Assembly: GCF_003594875.1 (NCBI RefSeq)
Contig: NZ_QZEY01000005.1
Span: 186,001-250,000 of the forward strand
DNA from: Bailinhaonella thermotolerans
GTDB lineage: Bacteria > Actinomycetota > Actinomycetes > Streptosporangiales > Streptosporangiaceae
Reading direction: 5' to 3'
DNA: 64,000 nucleotides
Shown: positions 55,768 through 63,275 of the stretch, piece by piece
How positions within the stretch are numbered: the stretch's first letter is position 1
Layout: every line of letters starts with the position of its first letter
The notes under the pieces: model-generated
Database searches by the model: none
What the model was told of the DNA's origin: nothing
What the model saw: the letters and a program-made list of their open reading frames with translations, nothing else
Program-made: the position numbers and the translations under genes

Positions 55768-57834
55768 GTGAGTGGTGACACGACACGGCGCAGAACCGGC
55801 AATCTGCCCGCCGAGACCACCAGTTTCGTCGGACGTCGCGCGGAATCGGCCGCCGCCGCCCGGCTGCTCGGAGAATCCCGCCTGGTCACGCTGACCGGCG
55901 TGGGCGGAGTCGGCAAGTCCCGGCTCGCCCTGCGCATCGGCGCCGACCTGCGGGCCGCGTTCCCCGACGGGGCCTGGCTGGTCGATCTGCACGGACTGCG
56001 CGACCCCGACATGGTGCCCTACGCCGTCGCCGACGCGCTGGGGTTCCACGACCACACGTCCCGGCCGATCGTGCCGGCGCTGACCGGGTTCCTGGCCCAC
56101 CGCCGGCTGCTGCTGATCGCCGACTCCTGCGAGCACCTGACCGTGCCCGTCGCGACGCTCGTGGACGCGTTCCTCGACGCCGCGCCCGGGCTGACCATAC
56201 TGGCCACCGGCCGCCGCCCGCTGGACGTGCCCGGCGAGCGGGTGCTGCGCGTCCCTCCGCTCGGCGCGGAGGACGGGCGCCTGCTGCTCACCCACCGCGC
56301 CGGCCCGTCCAGGCTCCGCCTCACCCCGGCCGGCCAGCGGGTGCTCACCCGGCTGTGCGACCGGCTGGACGGCATCCCGCTGGCCATCGAGCTGGCCGCC
56401 GTCCAGTTGCGCACCACCTCCCCCGACGAGCTGCTCGACCGGCTGGAGCGCCGGTTCCAGGTGCTGGAGGACGAGCGGGACGACGCCCCGGCCCGCCACC
56501 GCGCGCTGCGCACGGCCATCGGCTGGAGCCACGAGCTGTGCGAGCCGCGCGAGCGCCTGCTCTGGGCGCGTCTCTCGGTCTTCTCCGGCTCGTTCGACCC
56601 CGCCGCGGCCGGGTTCGTGTGCGGCGACGCGGAGATCCCCGCCGAGCGGGTGCGCGGGCTGCTCGACCGGCTGGTGGAGCTGTCGATCCTGCAGCGCGAC
56701 GGCGGGCGCTACCGCATGCTCGACACGGTCGCCGAGTACGGCCGCGAGTGGCTGGCCCGCCTCGGCGAGGAGGACGCGCTGCGCCGCCGCCACCGGGAGT
56801 TCTACCTGCGGCGCGTACGGCGGGCCGAGGCGGCCTGGTCGGGCCCGGACCAGGCCGGCTGGTACGACACGATCAGCCAGGACCACGGCAACCTGCGCGA
56901 CGCGCTGGAGTTCTCCCTGCGCGACGAGTCCGGGTGGCGGCCGGCCCTGACGATGGTGGCGAGCCTGTGGTTCTTCTGGGGCGCCTGCGGCCACCTGCGC
57001 GAGGGCCGCCACTACCTCGACCGGGTGCTCGGCCTCGACCTGCCCGGCTCGGTCACGCGCAACAAGGCGCTGTGGGTCGCGGGCTGGGTGGCCGGGCTGC
57101 AGGGGGACGTCGACGCCGCCGCCGAGCGCGCCGAGCAGTGCCGCGCCGCGGCGGCGGCGCAGGACGACACGGCCGCCGCGGCCTACGCCGTGCAGGTGGC
57201 GGGCGTCGCCGACTTCATGCGCGGCGACCTGGAGCGCGCCACGGCCGAGTTCGCCGAGGCCGTCGAACGGCACCGCGCCTGCGGCGACCTCAACCCCGGC
57301 CTGCTCGGCGGCATGACCCAGCTCGCGATGACGCTGTCGCTGCGCGGCCGGGTGCCCGAGGCCGTCGCCGTGCTCCGGGAGTGCCTGTCGATCTGCGACG
57401 AGTACGGCGAGCAGTGGGGGCGGTCGTACGCCTGCTACGTGCTCGCGGTGGCCGAACGCGAGCGGGGTTCGCTCGACGCCGCCTGGGCGCAGGCGCGGGT
57501 GGCGCTGCGGATCAAGCGCCAGTTCAACGACGTGCCCGGCTGCGTGATGTGCATGGAACTGCTGGCCTGGGTGGGCGCCGCGCAGGGCGACGCCGGGCGC
57601 GCGGCGCGGCTGCTGGGCGCGACGCGGGGCATGTGGCGGGAGTTCGGGCTGCCGCTTTTCGGGTCGCCGTTCTTCTCCGCCGAGCACCAGGAGTGCGTGG
57701 ACTCCGCGCGGGCGCGGCTGGGCGAGCGGGAGTACGACGCGGCCTTCGCCGAAGGGGAGGCGTTCGAGCCCGCCGAGGCGATCGCGTACGCCCTCGGCGA
57801 CCTGCGCGACCGGCCTCTCGCGCGCAACCGCTGA
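55768..57834 (+). CDS. AfsR/LuxR-type NB-ARC ATPase lacking an HTH domain
   Basis: 688 residues (706 from ATG 55714). An N-terminal NB-ARC/STAND ATPase shows the TSFVGRRAE entry motif, P-loop TGVGGVGKSRLA, LLLIADSCEHL as Walker B, LATGRRPL as sensor and GIPLAIELAA. Then come a winged-helix-like region and a C-terminal TPR-like helical sensor (about 380-670). In most relatives a LuxR-type HTH follows the AIAYALG segment, but here the protein ends 14 residues later (RPLARNR). It cannot bind DNA in the usual way and may act on partners. GTG 55768 has CCGAGG upstream. Confidence 0.85.
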   Translation: MSGDTTRRRTGNLPAETTSFVGRRAESAAAARLLGESRLVTLTGVGGVGKSRLALRIGADLRAAFPDGAWLVDLHGLRDPDMVPYAVADALGFHDHTSRPIVPALTGFLAHRRLLLIADSCEHLTVPVATLVDAFLDAAPGLTILATGRRPLDVPGERVLRVPPLGAEDGRLLLTHRAGPSRLRLTPAGQRVLTRLCDRLDGIPLAIELAAVQLRTTSPDELLDRLERRFQVLEDERDDAPARHRALRTAIGWSHELCEPRERLLWARLSVFSGSFDPAAAGFVCGDAEIPAERVRGLLDRLVELSILQRDGGRYRMLDTVAEYGREWLARLGEEDALRRRHREFYLRRVRRAEAAWSGPDQAGWYDTISQDHGNLRDALEFSLRDESGWRPALTMVASLWFFWGACGHLREGRHYLDRVLGLDLPGSVTRNKALWVAGWVAGLQGDVDAAAERAEQCRAAAAAQDDTAAAAYAVQVAGVADFMRGDLERATAEFAEAVERHRACGDLNPGLLGGMTQLAMTLSLRGRVPEAVAVLRECLSICDEYGEQWGRSYACYVLAVAERERGSLDAAWAQARVALRIKRQFNDVPGCVMCMELLAWVGAAQGDAGRAARLLGATRGMWREFGLPLFGSPFFSAEHQECVDSARARLGEREYDAAFAEGEAFEPAEAIAYALGDLRDRPLARNR

Positions 57835-57841
57835 ACGGCCC

Positions 57842-57875
57842 CGCCGGGGGACCCGGGAAGCGGGGTCCCCCGGCG
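57842..57875 (+). terminator. Terminator hairpin after the NB-ARC gene
   Basis: CGCCGGGGGACCC (57842-57854) is perfectly complementary to GGGTCCCCCGGCG (57863-57875), loop 8 nt, 8 bp after the stop. Confidence 0.8.
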
Positions 57876-58017
57876 ATCCGCGCGGCTTTGCCACCCGCCT
57901 GGGGCGGGTAGGTCTTTCCGCAGGACCGCCCGCCATCTACCGTGTCGAGTCAGGAGACGATCAGGGGGCATCCCCTCCGGGCGGGGGACGCCCCCGTGAC
58001 CGCCGGAGCCGCACTCA

Positions 58018-58448
58018 TGCTGATCAGCGAGATCCTGCGAGGCAAGGGCGACTTCGTCGCCACGATCCCCCCCGACGCCACCGTGAGCGAGCTGCTGGCG
58101 AGGCTGGCCGAGCACAACATCGGCGCCCTGGTCGTGTCCCCGGACGGGGAGTCGATCACCGGCATCGTGTCGGAGCGCGACGTCGTGCGCCGGCTGCACG
58201 AACGCGGCGCCGCGCTGCTGGACGAGCCGGTCGAGCAGATCATGACGTCGGAGGTCCGCACCTGCGAGCCGGGCGCCAACGTGGACCAGCTCCGCCAGGT
58301 GATGACCGAGCACCGCATCCGCCATCTCCCGGTCACCCGGGACGGCCGCCTGGTCGGCATCGTCAGCATCGGCGATGTGGTCAAGAGCGCGATCTCGGAG
58401 CTGGAGACGGAGCGCGAGCACCTGGTCGGATACATCCGCCGGAGCTGA
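58018..58448 (+). CDS. CBS-domain pair protein
   Basis: A 143-residue protein made of two CBS motifs. The first has ATVSELLARLAEHNIGALVV and ITGIVSERDVVRRL, the second VDQLRQVMTEHRIRHLPV and LVGIVSIGDVVKSAI. CBS pairs bind adenine nucleotides and act as energy or redox sensors, often in small stand-alone proteins like this one. ATG 58018 (LISEILRGKG) matches the family start; an upstream GTG at 57942 would add 25 unusual residues. TACCGT at 57938-57943 may be its -10. Confidence 0.9.
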
Positions 58449-58570
58449 CCCCGCGCTCGGCGCCCGCCGCGGGCCGCACCCGCCGCGGGCCACACGCCCA
58501 TCGCGGGCCGCGCCGCCCGCCGCGACGGCGTCCTCCCCTGCCCGGCCGGGGGCGGGTAGAGCCCGGGCGG

Positions 58571-58969
58571 TCAGCGGGCGACCGCGACGGCGTCGATCTC
58601 GATGAGCCAGTCGGGCTGGGCGAGGGAGGCCACTTCGAGGAGGTTGTCGGCCGGATAGGGCTCGGAGAAGAACTCCCCGCGCAGGGTCAGCACGTTCTCC
58701 AGGTTCTCGGCCATGTTCCTGACCATGATGTTCACCTTGACCAGGTCCTTCAGGCTCGACCCGGCCGCGTTCAGCACGAACTCCAGGTTCCTGATCGCCT
58801 GGCGGCCCTGTTCGAGGAAGCCCCCCGGCACGGTGCGGCCCTGGTGGTCGATGCCCGCCTGGCCGGAGACGAAGACCAGGCCGCCGGCCTTCATGGCCTG
58901 GGAGATGCGGTACGGCTCGTACCAGTCGGGCTCGACGACGACGCGCTCGACGGTGAGGGACTCGCTCAT
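58571..58969 (-). CDS. Rid/YjgF/UK114-family protein
   Basis: A 132-residue Rid-fold protein. VFVSGQAGIDHQGRTVPGG, GRQAIRNLEFVLNAAGSSL and DLVKVNIMVRNM are the family core. RidA enzymes hydrolyse reactive enamine/imine intermediates, using an Arg near the C-terminus; here EVASLAQPDWLIEIDAVAV replaces the R-x-A-V-x-V segment, so the catalytic Arg appears absent and this is probably a Rid subfamily with another role. ATG 58969 follows AAGGAGTTTGAAC. It is controlled by a strong, operator-bearing promoter. Confidence 0.9.
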   Translation of the reverse strand: MSESLTVERVVVEPDWYEPYRISQAMKAGGLVFVSGQAGIDHQGRTVPGGFLEQGRQAIRNLEFVLNAAGSSLKDLVKVNIMVRNMAENLENVLTLRGEFFSEPYPADNLLEVASLAQPDWLIEIDAVAVAR

Positions 58970-58984
58970 GTTCAAACTCCTTGT

Positions 58985-59015
58985 ATGTACGTACATGAAC
59001 TGTATGTACGTGCAA
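58985..59015 (-). promoter_or_regulatory. Twin palindromic operators of the Rid gene
   Basis: ATGTACGTACAT (58985-58996) is a perfect 12-bp palindrome, and the related ATGTACGTGCAA (59004-59015) lies 19 bp away; both are embedded in TGTATGTACGT. They sit between the -10 and the ribosome site and overlap the edge of the -10, the classic place for a repressor such as a TetR-, MarR- or GntR-type protein. No regulator gene is adjacent. Confidence 0.7.
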
Positions 59016-59043
59016 ATATGTCGTACGCCCGCTCTCTTGTCAA
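59015..59043 (-). promoter_or_regulatory. Consensus-like sigma-A promoter of the Rid gene
   Basis: On the minus strand a consensus TTGACA (59043-59038), a 17-bp spacer and CATATT (59020-59015) drive the Rid gene, about 46 bp upstream of its ATG. It is one of the best housekeeping-type promoters in the window. Confidence 0.75.
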
Positions 59044-59073
59044 CCCCGCTGGTACGCCCCGGGGAGCGATGAC

Positions 59074-59697
59074 ATGCTCGAAACCAGGAAGGGGCCGCCC
59101 GTGACTCTCCTCGCCCCCGAGGACCCCTACTTCGGGACGCCGTTCGCGATCAACCTGGTGGTCTGCGTGGCGCTCTCCGTGGCCGCCTACGCCCTGGCGA
59201 CGCTGCGGCCCGCGATCCGGTCCATCCCCATGGAGCCGTGGCGCATGGCCTCGGGGCACGTGCTCTGGGGCGAGCGGCTCGTCTCCCGGACGGCGAACCG
59301 GGCCGGGGCCGCGCTGATCCTGGCCGGATTCGCGGCCATCCTCGCCGCCGCGCTCTCCCCCTGGCCGCTCCACGGCGTGAACCTGCTGCTGTTCACCGGC
59401 TTCCTGCTGTACCTCACGGGCCGGTCGCGGATCTTCGTCACGGTCCGCTCGGTCGTCACGACGCTCACGTTCACGACGCGGGAGTTCCCGCTGGCGGAGA
59501 TCGTCGCGGCCGAGCCCGCGCACATCTCGCCCCGAGCCTGGATGCTCGTCGCCTCCCGCGCCGCCGACCCGGTGATCGCCCCCGCGCCCGGCCCCGCCGT
59601 ACGGCTGCGCCTGACCGGCGACCGCACGGCGCTGATCGCCACGAGCGACCCGGACCACGTGGCCGCCCTGATCAACCGCCTCCTGAATCCCCCATGA
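59074..59697 (+). CDS. Small membrane protein of unknown function
   Basis: A 207-residue (198 from GTG 59101) protein with membrane helices at about 23-43, 75-95 and 98-115 and a C-terminal soluble domain (about 120-205) of beta-strand character (FVTVRSVVTTLTFTT, VRLRLTGDRTALIA, DHVAALINRLL), like PH-type domains of actinobacterial membrane proteins. The function is unknown. GTG 59101 preceded by AAGGGGCC is an attractive alternative start. It is divergent from the Rid gene. Confidence 0.75.
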   Translation: MLETRKGPPVTLLAPEDPYFGTPFAINLVVCVALSVAAYALATLRPAIRSIPMEPWRMASGHVLWGERLVSRTANRAGAALILAGFAAILAAALSPWPLHGVNLLLFTGFLLYLTGRSRIFVTVRSVVTTLTFTTREFPLAEIVAAEPAHISPRAWMLVASRAADPVIAPAPGPAVRLRLTGDRTALIATSDPDHVAALINRLLNPP

Positions 59698-59703
59698 CGC
59701 ACT

Positions 59704-59760
59704 CGCGCCGATCACGCGGTTCGGGCCGCACGCCGGGTGCGGCACCGCGTGATCGGCGCG
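59704..59760. terminator. Bidirectional terminator, perfect 17-bp stem
   Basis: CGCGCCGATCACGCGGT (59704-59720) pairs perfectly with ACCGCGTGATCGGCGCG (59744-59760). The 23-nt loop holds a further GCCGCACGCCGGGTGCGGC hairpin. It lies between two convergent genes. Confidence 0.85.
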
Positions 59761-59793
59761 ATGAGGGTCAGCGGGCGCGCCGCCGTACGGCGG

Positions 59794-61866
59794 TCAGGCG
59801 GCCTTGGCGGTGTCGATGATCCAGGACAGGACCAGGGCCTCCTCGCGCCAGGCGTCGTAACGGCCGCTGCGGCCGCCGTGGCCCGCGCCCATCTCGGTCT
59901 TCAGGAGGAACGGACCGCCCTCGGCCGTCGCGCGCAGCCTGGCGATCCACTTCGCGGGCTCGTGGTAGAGCACGCGGGTGTCGTTGAGGCTGGTGATCGC
60001 GAAGATCGGGGGATAGGTCTGGCGCGTGACGTTCTCGTACGGGGTGTACGACTTCATGTACGCGTAGACCTCGGGGTCCTCCAGCGGGTTGCCCCACTCG
60101 TCCCACTCCGTCACGGTCAGCGGCATCGAGGGGTCGAGGATCGTGGTCAGCGCGTCCACGAAGGGCACCTGCGCGACGACACCGCCGAACGCTTCGGGCG
60201 CGAGGTTGGCGACCGCGCCCATCAGCAGCCCGCCGGCCGACCCGCCGCGCGCGATCAGCCGGTCCGGGGAGGTCCAGCCGGCGTCGGCGAGGTGGCGGGC
60301 GCAGGCGACGAAGTCGGTGAAGGTGTTCTTCTTCTGGAGCAGCTTGCCCTGTTCGTACCACTGGCGGCCCATCTCGCCGCCGCCGCGGATGTGCGCGATC
60401 GCGAACACGAAGCCCCGGTCCAGCAGGGACAGCCGCGCGATGGAGAAGTAGGGGTCGGTGGAGGACTCGTAGCTGCCGTAGCCGTACAGCAGGCAGGGGG
60501 CCGGCCCCTCCACGCCCTTCTTCTTGACCAGCGAGATCGGCACGCGGGTGCCGTCGGGCGCGGTGGCCCACTCGCGGTGCTGTTCGTACCGCTCGGGGTC
60601 GTAGCCGCCGAGCACCGGCTGCCGCTTGAGCAGCACGAGCTCCCCGGTGTCCAGCACGTAGTCGTACACCGACGACGGCGTGACCATGGAGGTGTACCCC
60701 ATCCGCACGCGGTCCGTGACGTACTCGGGGTTGCCCGCGACCCCCACGGCGTAGACCGGCTCGGGGAAGGAGACCTCGTACGGCTCGCGCCCCTCGCGCA
60801 GCACGCGCACGCCGGTCAGGCCGTCGCGGCGGAAGCCCACGACCAGGAAGCCCTCGAACGCGTCCACGTCCTCGAGGCGGGTGTCGGCGCGGTGCGGGAT
60901 GAGCGGCGTCCACGCGCCCGGGTCGGTGACCGGGGCCTCGGCGAGCTCGAAGTTCTCGGCGCCGTCGTTGTGCAGGATCAGGAAGCGGTCGCCCTGGTGC
61001 TCCACGCTGTACTCGACGCCCGGCCGGCGCGGCGCGACCACCTGGAACTCCCCGGCGGGGTCGAGCGCGTCGAGCACCCGGACCTCACTGGTGATCTTGC
61101 TGGAGGAGTGGATGACCAGGTAGCGCTCGCTGCGGGTGAGCCCGACGCCGATCCAGAACCGCTCGTCGGTCTCCTCGTAGACGAGCACGTCGTCCGCCGT
61201 GGGCGTGCCGAGCACGTGCCGGTGGATCTGGTACGGCCGCCAGGCCTCGTCGATCTTGGTGTAGAAGAACGTGGAGCAGTCCGCCGACCAGGTGCCGCCG
61301 TAGAAGACGCCCGGGATCTCGTCGGGGAGGAGCTCCCCGGTCTCCAGGTCCTTGAACCGGATCGTGAACCGCTCGCTGCCCTCGAAGTCGGTGGAGTAGG
61401 CCAGCAGCCGGCCGTCCGGGCTGACGTCGAACGTGCCCAGCGACAGGAACGGGGAGTCCCCGGCCAGCTCGTTGCCGTCCAGCAGCACCTGCTCACCGGG
61501 CAGCGGCCCGCCGTCGCCCGGCTGGGGCGGGGTGTTGTCGCCGGGGGTGACGGCCAGGCGGCAGTGGATGCCGTACTGCTTGCCCTCTTCCGTGCGCGAG
61601 TAGTACCACCAGTCGCCCTTGCGGCTCGGCACGCTCAGGTCGGTCTCCTGGGTGCGCGACCTGATCTCCTGGAAGATCGTCTCCTTCAGCCCATCGAGGT
61701 GCGCGGTGGCCTTCTCGACGTAGGCGTTCTCGGCCTCCAGGTAGGCGATGGTGTCGGGGTCCTCCTTGGCGGCCAGCCAGGCGTACTCGTCGATGACGGT
61801 GTCGCCGTGGTGAGTGCGCTCCATGGGGACCCGCTTGGCAACGGGCGGCTTCTCACTGCTCACCAT
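59794..61866 (-). CDS. ptrB: S9 prolyl oligopeptidase-family protease (oligopeptidase B type)
   Basis: A 690-residue cytosolic serine peptidase. The N-terminal beta-propeller (about 80-410) restricts access to short peptides. The C-terminal alpha/beta hydrolase domain has the nucleophile in ARGGSAGGLLMGA, the catalytic Asp in TSLNDTRVLYHEPAKW and His in GAGHGGRSGR. Oligopeptidase B cleaves after basic residues. ATG 61866 or GTG 61863: TAGACT 6 nt before the GTG suggests a leaderless start there. It faces away from the DMT-type gene. Confidence 0.93.
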   Translation of the reverse strand: MVSSEKPPVAKRVPMERTHHGDTVIDEYAWLAAKEDPDTIAYLEAENAYVEKATAHLDGLKETIFQEIRSRTQETDLSVPSRKGDWWYYSRTEEGKQYGIHCRLAVTPGDNTPPQPGDGGPLPGEQVLLDGNELAGDSPFLSLGTFDVSPDGRLLAYSTDFEGSERFTIRFKDLETGELLPDEIPGVFYGGTWSADCSTFFYTKIDEAWRPYQIHRHVLGTPTADDVLVYEETDERFWIGVGLTRSERYLVIHSSSKITSEVRVLDALDPAGEFQVVAPRRPGVEYSVEHQGDRFLILHNDGAENFELAEAPVTDPGAWTPLIPHRADTRLEDVDAFEGFLVVGFRRDGLTGVRVLREGREPYEVSFPEPVYAVGVAGNPEYVTDRVRMGYTSMVTPSSVYDYVLDTGELVLLKRQPVLGGYDPERYEQHREWATAPDGTRVPISLVKKKGVEGPAPCLLYGYGSYESSTDPYFSIARLSLLDRGFVFAIAHIRGGGEMGRQWYEQGKLLQKKNTFTDFVACARHLADAGWTSPDRLIARGGSAGGLLMGAVANLAPEAFGGVVAQVPFVDALTTILDPSMPLTVTEWDEWGNPLEDPEVYAYMKSYTPYENVTRQTYPPIFAITSLNDTRVLYHEPAKWIARLRATAEGGPFLLKTEMGAGHGGRSGRYDAWREEALVLSWIIDTAKAA

Positions 61867-61934
61867 CTGAGTCTATGAGCCCCCGCCCCGAGGTGATCGG
61901 CCTTCTGTCCCCACATGTGGCAATAACCTGGGTT

Positions 61935-61961
61935 GGTGATGCGGAAGAGACCAACACGGTG
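61935..61961 (+). promoter_or_regulatory. Possible short upstream frame coupled to the DMT-type gene
   Basis: GTGATG or ATG at about 61938 opens an eight-codon frame (MRKRPTR) whose TGA overlaps the GTG start of the next gene (GTGA). TAACCT lies about 6 nt before it. It could be a translational lead-in, or chance. Confidence 0.25.
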
Positions 61962-62843
61962 ACGGGGGCCTGGCTCGGTCTCGCGATCGCGCTCGCGGGG
62001 GCCTTCGGATACGCCCTGGGAGCGGCCCTCCAGCAGTACGAGGCGGTGAACGAGGGCGCCTCGCTGAGCCTGGTGCGACGCCCCCGGTGGTGGATCGGCG
62101 GCGTGATCGGCTTCACCGGGGCCAGCCTGCACGCGCTGTCCCTCAGCATGGCCCCGCTGACGCTGATCCAGCCGATCAGCGTCGCGACCCTGCTCTTCGC
62201 CGTCCCCCTGGCCGCCGTGCTGCACGGCCGCAGGCCCCGCCGCGCCGAGATGCTCGGCTCGGCCCTGGTCGCCGCCGGGCTGCTCGGCCTGATGCTCCTG
62301 ATGCCCGGCCACGCCGGCACCCCCCACCTGAGCAGCGGCAGCGCCCTCGGGTTCCTCGGCGTCATCGCCCTGGTCGTGATCGTCACCCAGGTCTGGGGCC
62401 GCGCGGTCCACGGCTCCGCCCGCGCCCTCGTCTTCGCCGTCGGCGCCGGCGCGGTCACCGCGACGGTCAGCACCTTCGTCCGCGTGGTCGGCGCGGGCAT
62501 GACGGAGGACTTCTCGCGCGTCCTCCACTGGTTCACGCTGGCGATCCCGCTCATCCTGGTGGGCGCGGTGGTCCTGCTCCAGCAGTCGTACGCCGTGGGC
62601 TACTTCGGCATCGCCTACGCCGGCGTCCAGGTCGTGGACCCCATCACCTCGGTGACGGCCGGCGTGGTCCTCCTGGGCGAGCCCCTCCCCACCGACCCCT
62701 GGCAGGCCGTCCCCGCCGTCCTCGCCGCCGCCGTCCTGATCACCGGCACCGTGATCCTCGGGCGCCTCACCCCCGACCACTCCCACAAGAAGCCGGCCCC
62801 CGCCCCCCTCCCCGACCCGGCCCCGGAACCCGCCAGCCCCTGA
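61959..62843 (+). CDS. DMT-superfamily (EamA-like) membrane protein
   Basis: A 294-residue polytopic protein with nine to ten helices. It starts GAWLGLAIALAGAFGYALGA, and typical EamA-like turns follow: PLTLIQPISVATLLFAVPLAA and GVQVVDPITSVTAGVVLLGE. The family includes multidrug and metabolite exporters and the related magnesium NIPA proteins. The tail is Pro-rich and cytoplasmic. GTG 61959 with GGAAGAG upstream gives the normal N-terminus; a longer frame from ATG 61875 adds 28 atypical residues. It diverges from the peptidase gene. Confidence 0.85.
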   Translation: MTGAWLGLAIALAGAFGYALGAALQQYEAVNEGASLSLVRRPRWWIGGVIGFTGASLHALSLSMAPLTLIQPISVATLLFAVPLAAVLHGRRPRRAEMLGSALVAAGLLGLMLLMPGHAGTPHLSSGSALGFLGVIALVVIVTQVWGRAVHGSARALVFAVGAGAVTATVSTFVRVVGAGMTEDFSRVLHWFTLAIPLILVGAVVLLQQSYAVGYFGIAYAGVQVVDPITSVTAGVVLLGEPLPTDPWQAVPAVLAAAVLITGTVILGRLTPDHSHKKPAPAPLPDPAPEPASP

Positions 62844-62912
62844 CGGTCACCGCGCCCGGGCATCCGCACCGGGCCCGGCGGAAAACCCGGTGAATCCCGG
62901 CCCGGGCGGATC

Positions 62913-62925
62913 TACCGTGGGGGGC
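62913..62925 (+). promoter_or_regulatory. Probable leaderless promoter -10 of the zinc-ribbon gene
   Basis: TACCGT at 62913-62918 followed by 7 nt and ATG. The gap GGGGGGC could double as a ribosome site. Confidence 0.4.
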
Positions 62926-63252
62926 ATGTCACACGGGAAGACCTCGTTCGTCTGCCTGCCCTGCCGGGCCTCCTACAAGCAGGCCCACCCCGGGGTGGAC
63001 GGCCACCGGGAGCGCGCGTGCCCCCGCTGCGGGGAGGCCCTGATCCACGTGGGGTCGGCCTTCGCCGCGCCGAAGCGGCGGGACGCCGGGGCGTGGCGGG
63101 TGCTCTCGGTGCTGCTGCACGCCGGCGTCCGCTTCCACAAGAGCTGTTGCGGCGGTCCCGGATATCGGCCGCGGACTCCCGCCGAGGTGCGGGCCCGGCT
63201 CCGGCGGGCCCGCCGTACCGGCGAGCCGATCGGGCGGGCGCTGGTGAGGTAG
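62926..63252 (+). CDS. Small zinc-ribbon protein of unknown function
   Basis: A 108-residue basic protein. Two Cys pairs, CLPC (about 10-13) and CPRC (about 32-35), form a likely zinc ribbon, and a CCGGPGYRPRTPAEVRARLRRARR tail, rich in Arg, follows. Its size and charge suggest nucleic-acid or protein binding. The family is common in actinobacteria but uncharacterised. It is convergent with rnhB. Confidence 0.78.
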   Translation: MSHGKTSFVCLPCRASYKQAHPGVDGHRERACPRCGEALIHVGSAFAAPKRRDAGAWRVLSVLLHAGVRFHKSCCGGPGYRPRTPAEVRARLRRARRTGEPIGRALVR

Positions 63253-63275
63253 CCGTTCGGCGACGGCTGAGCGGG

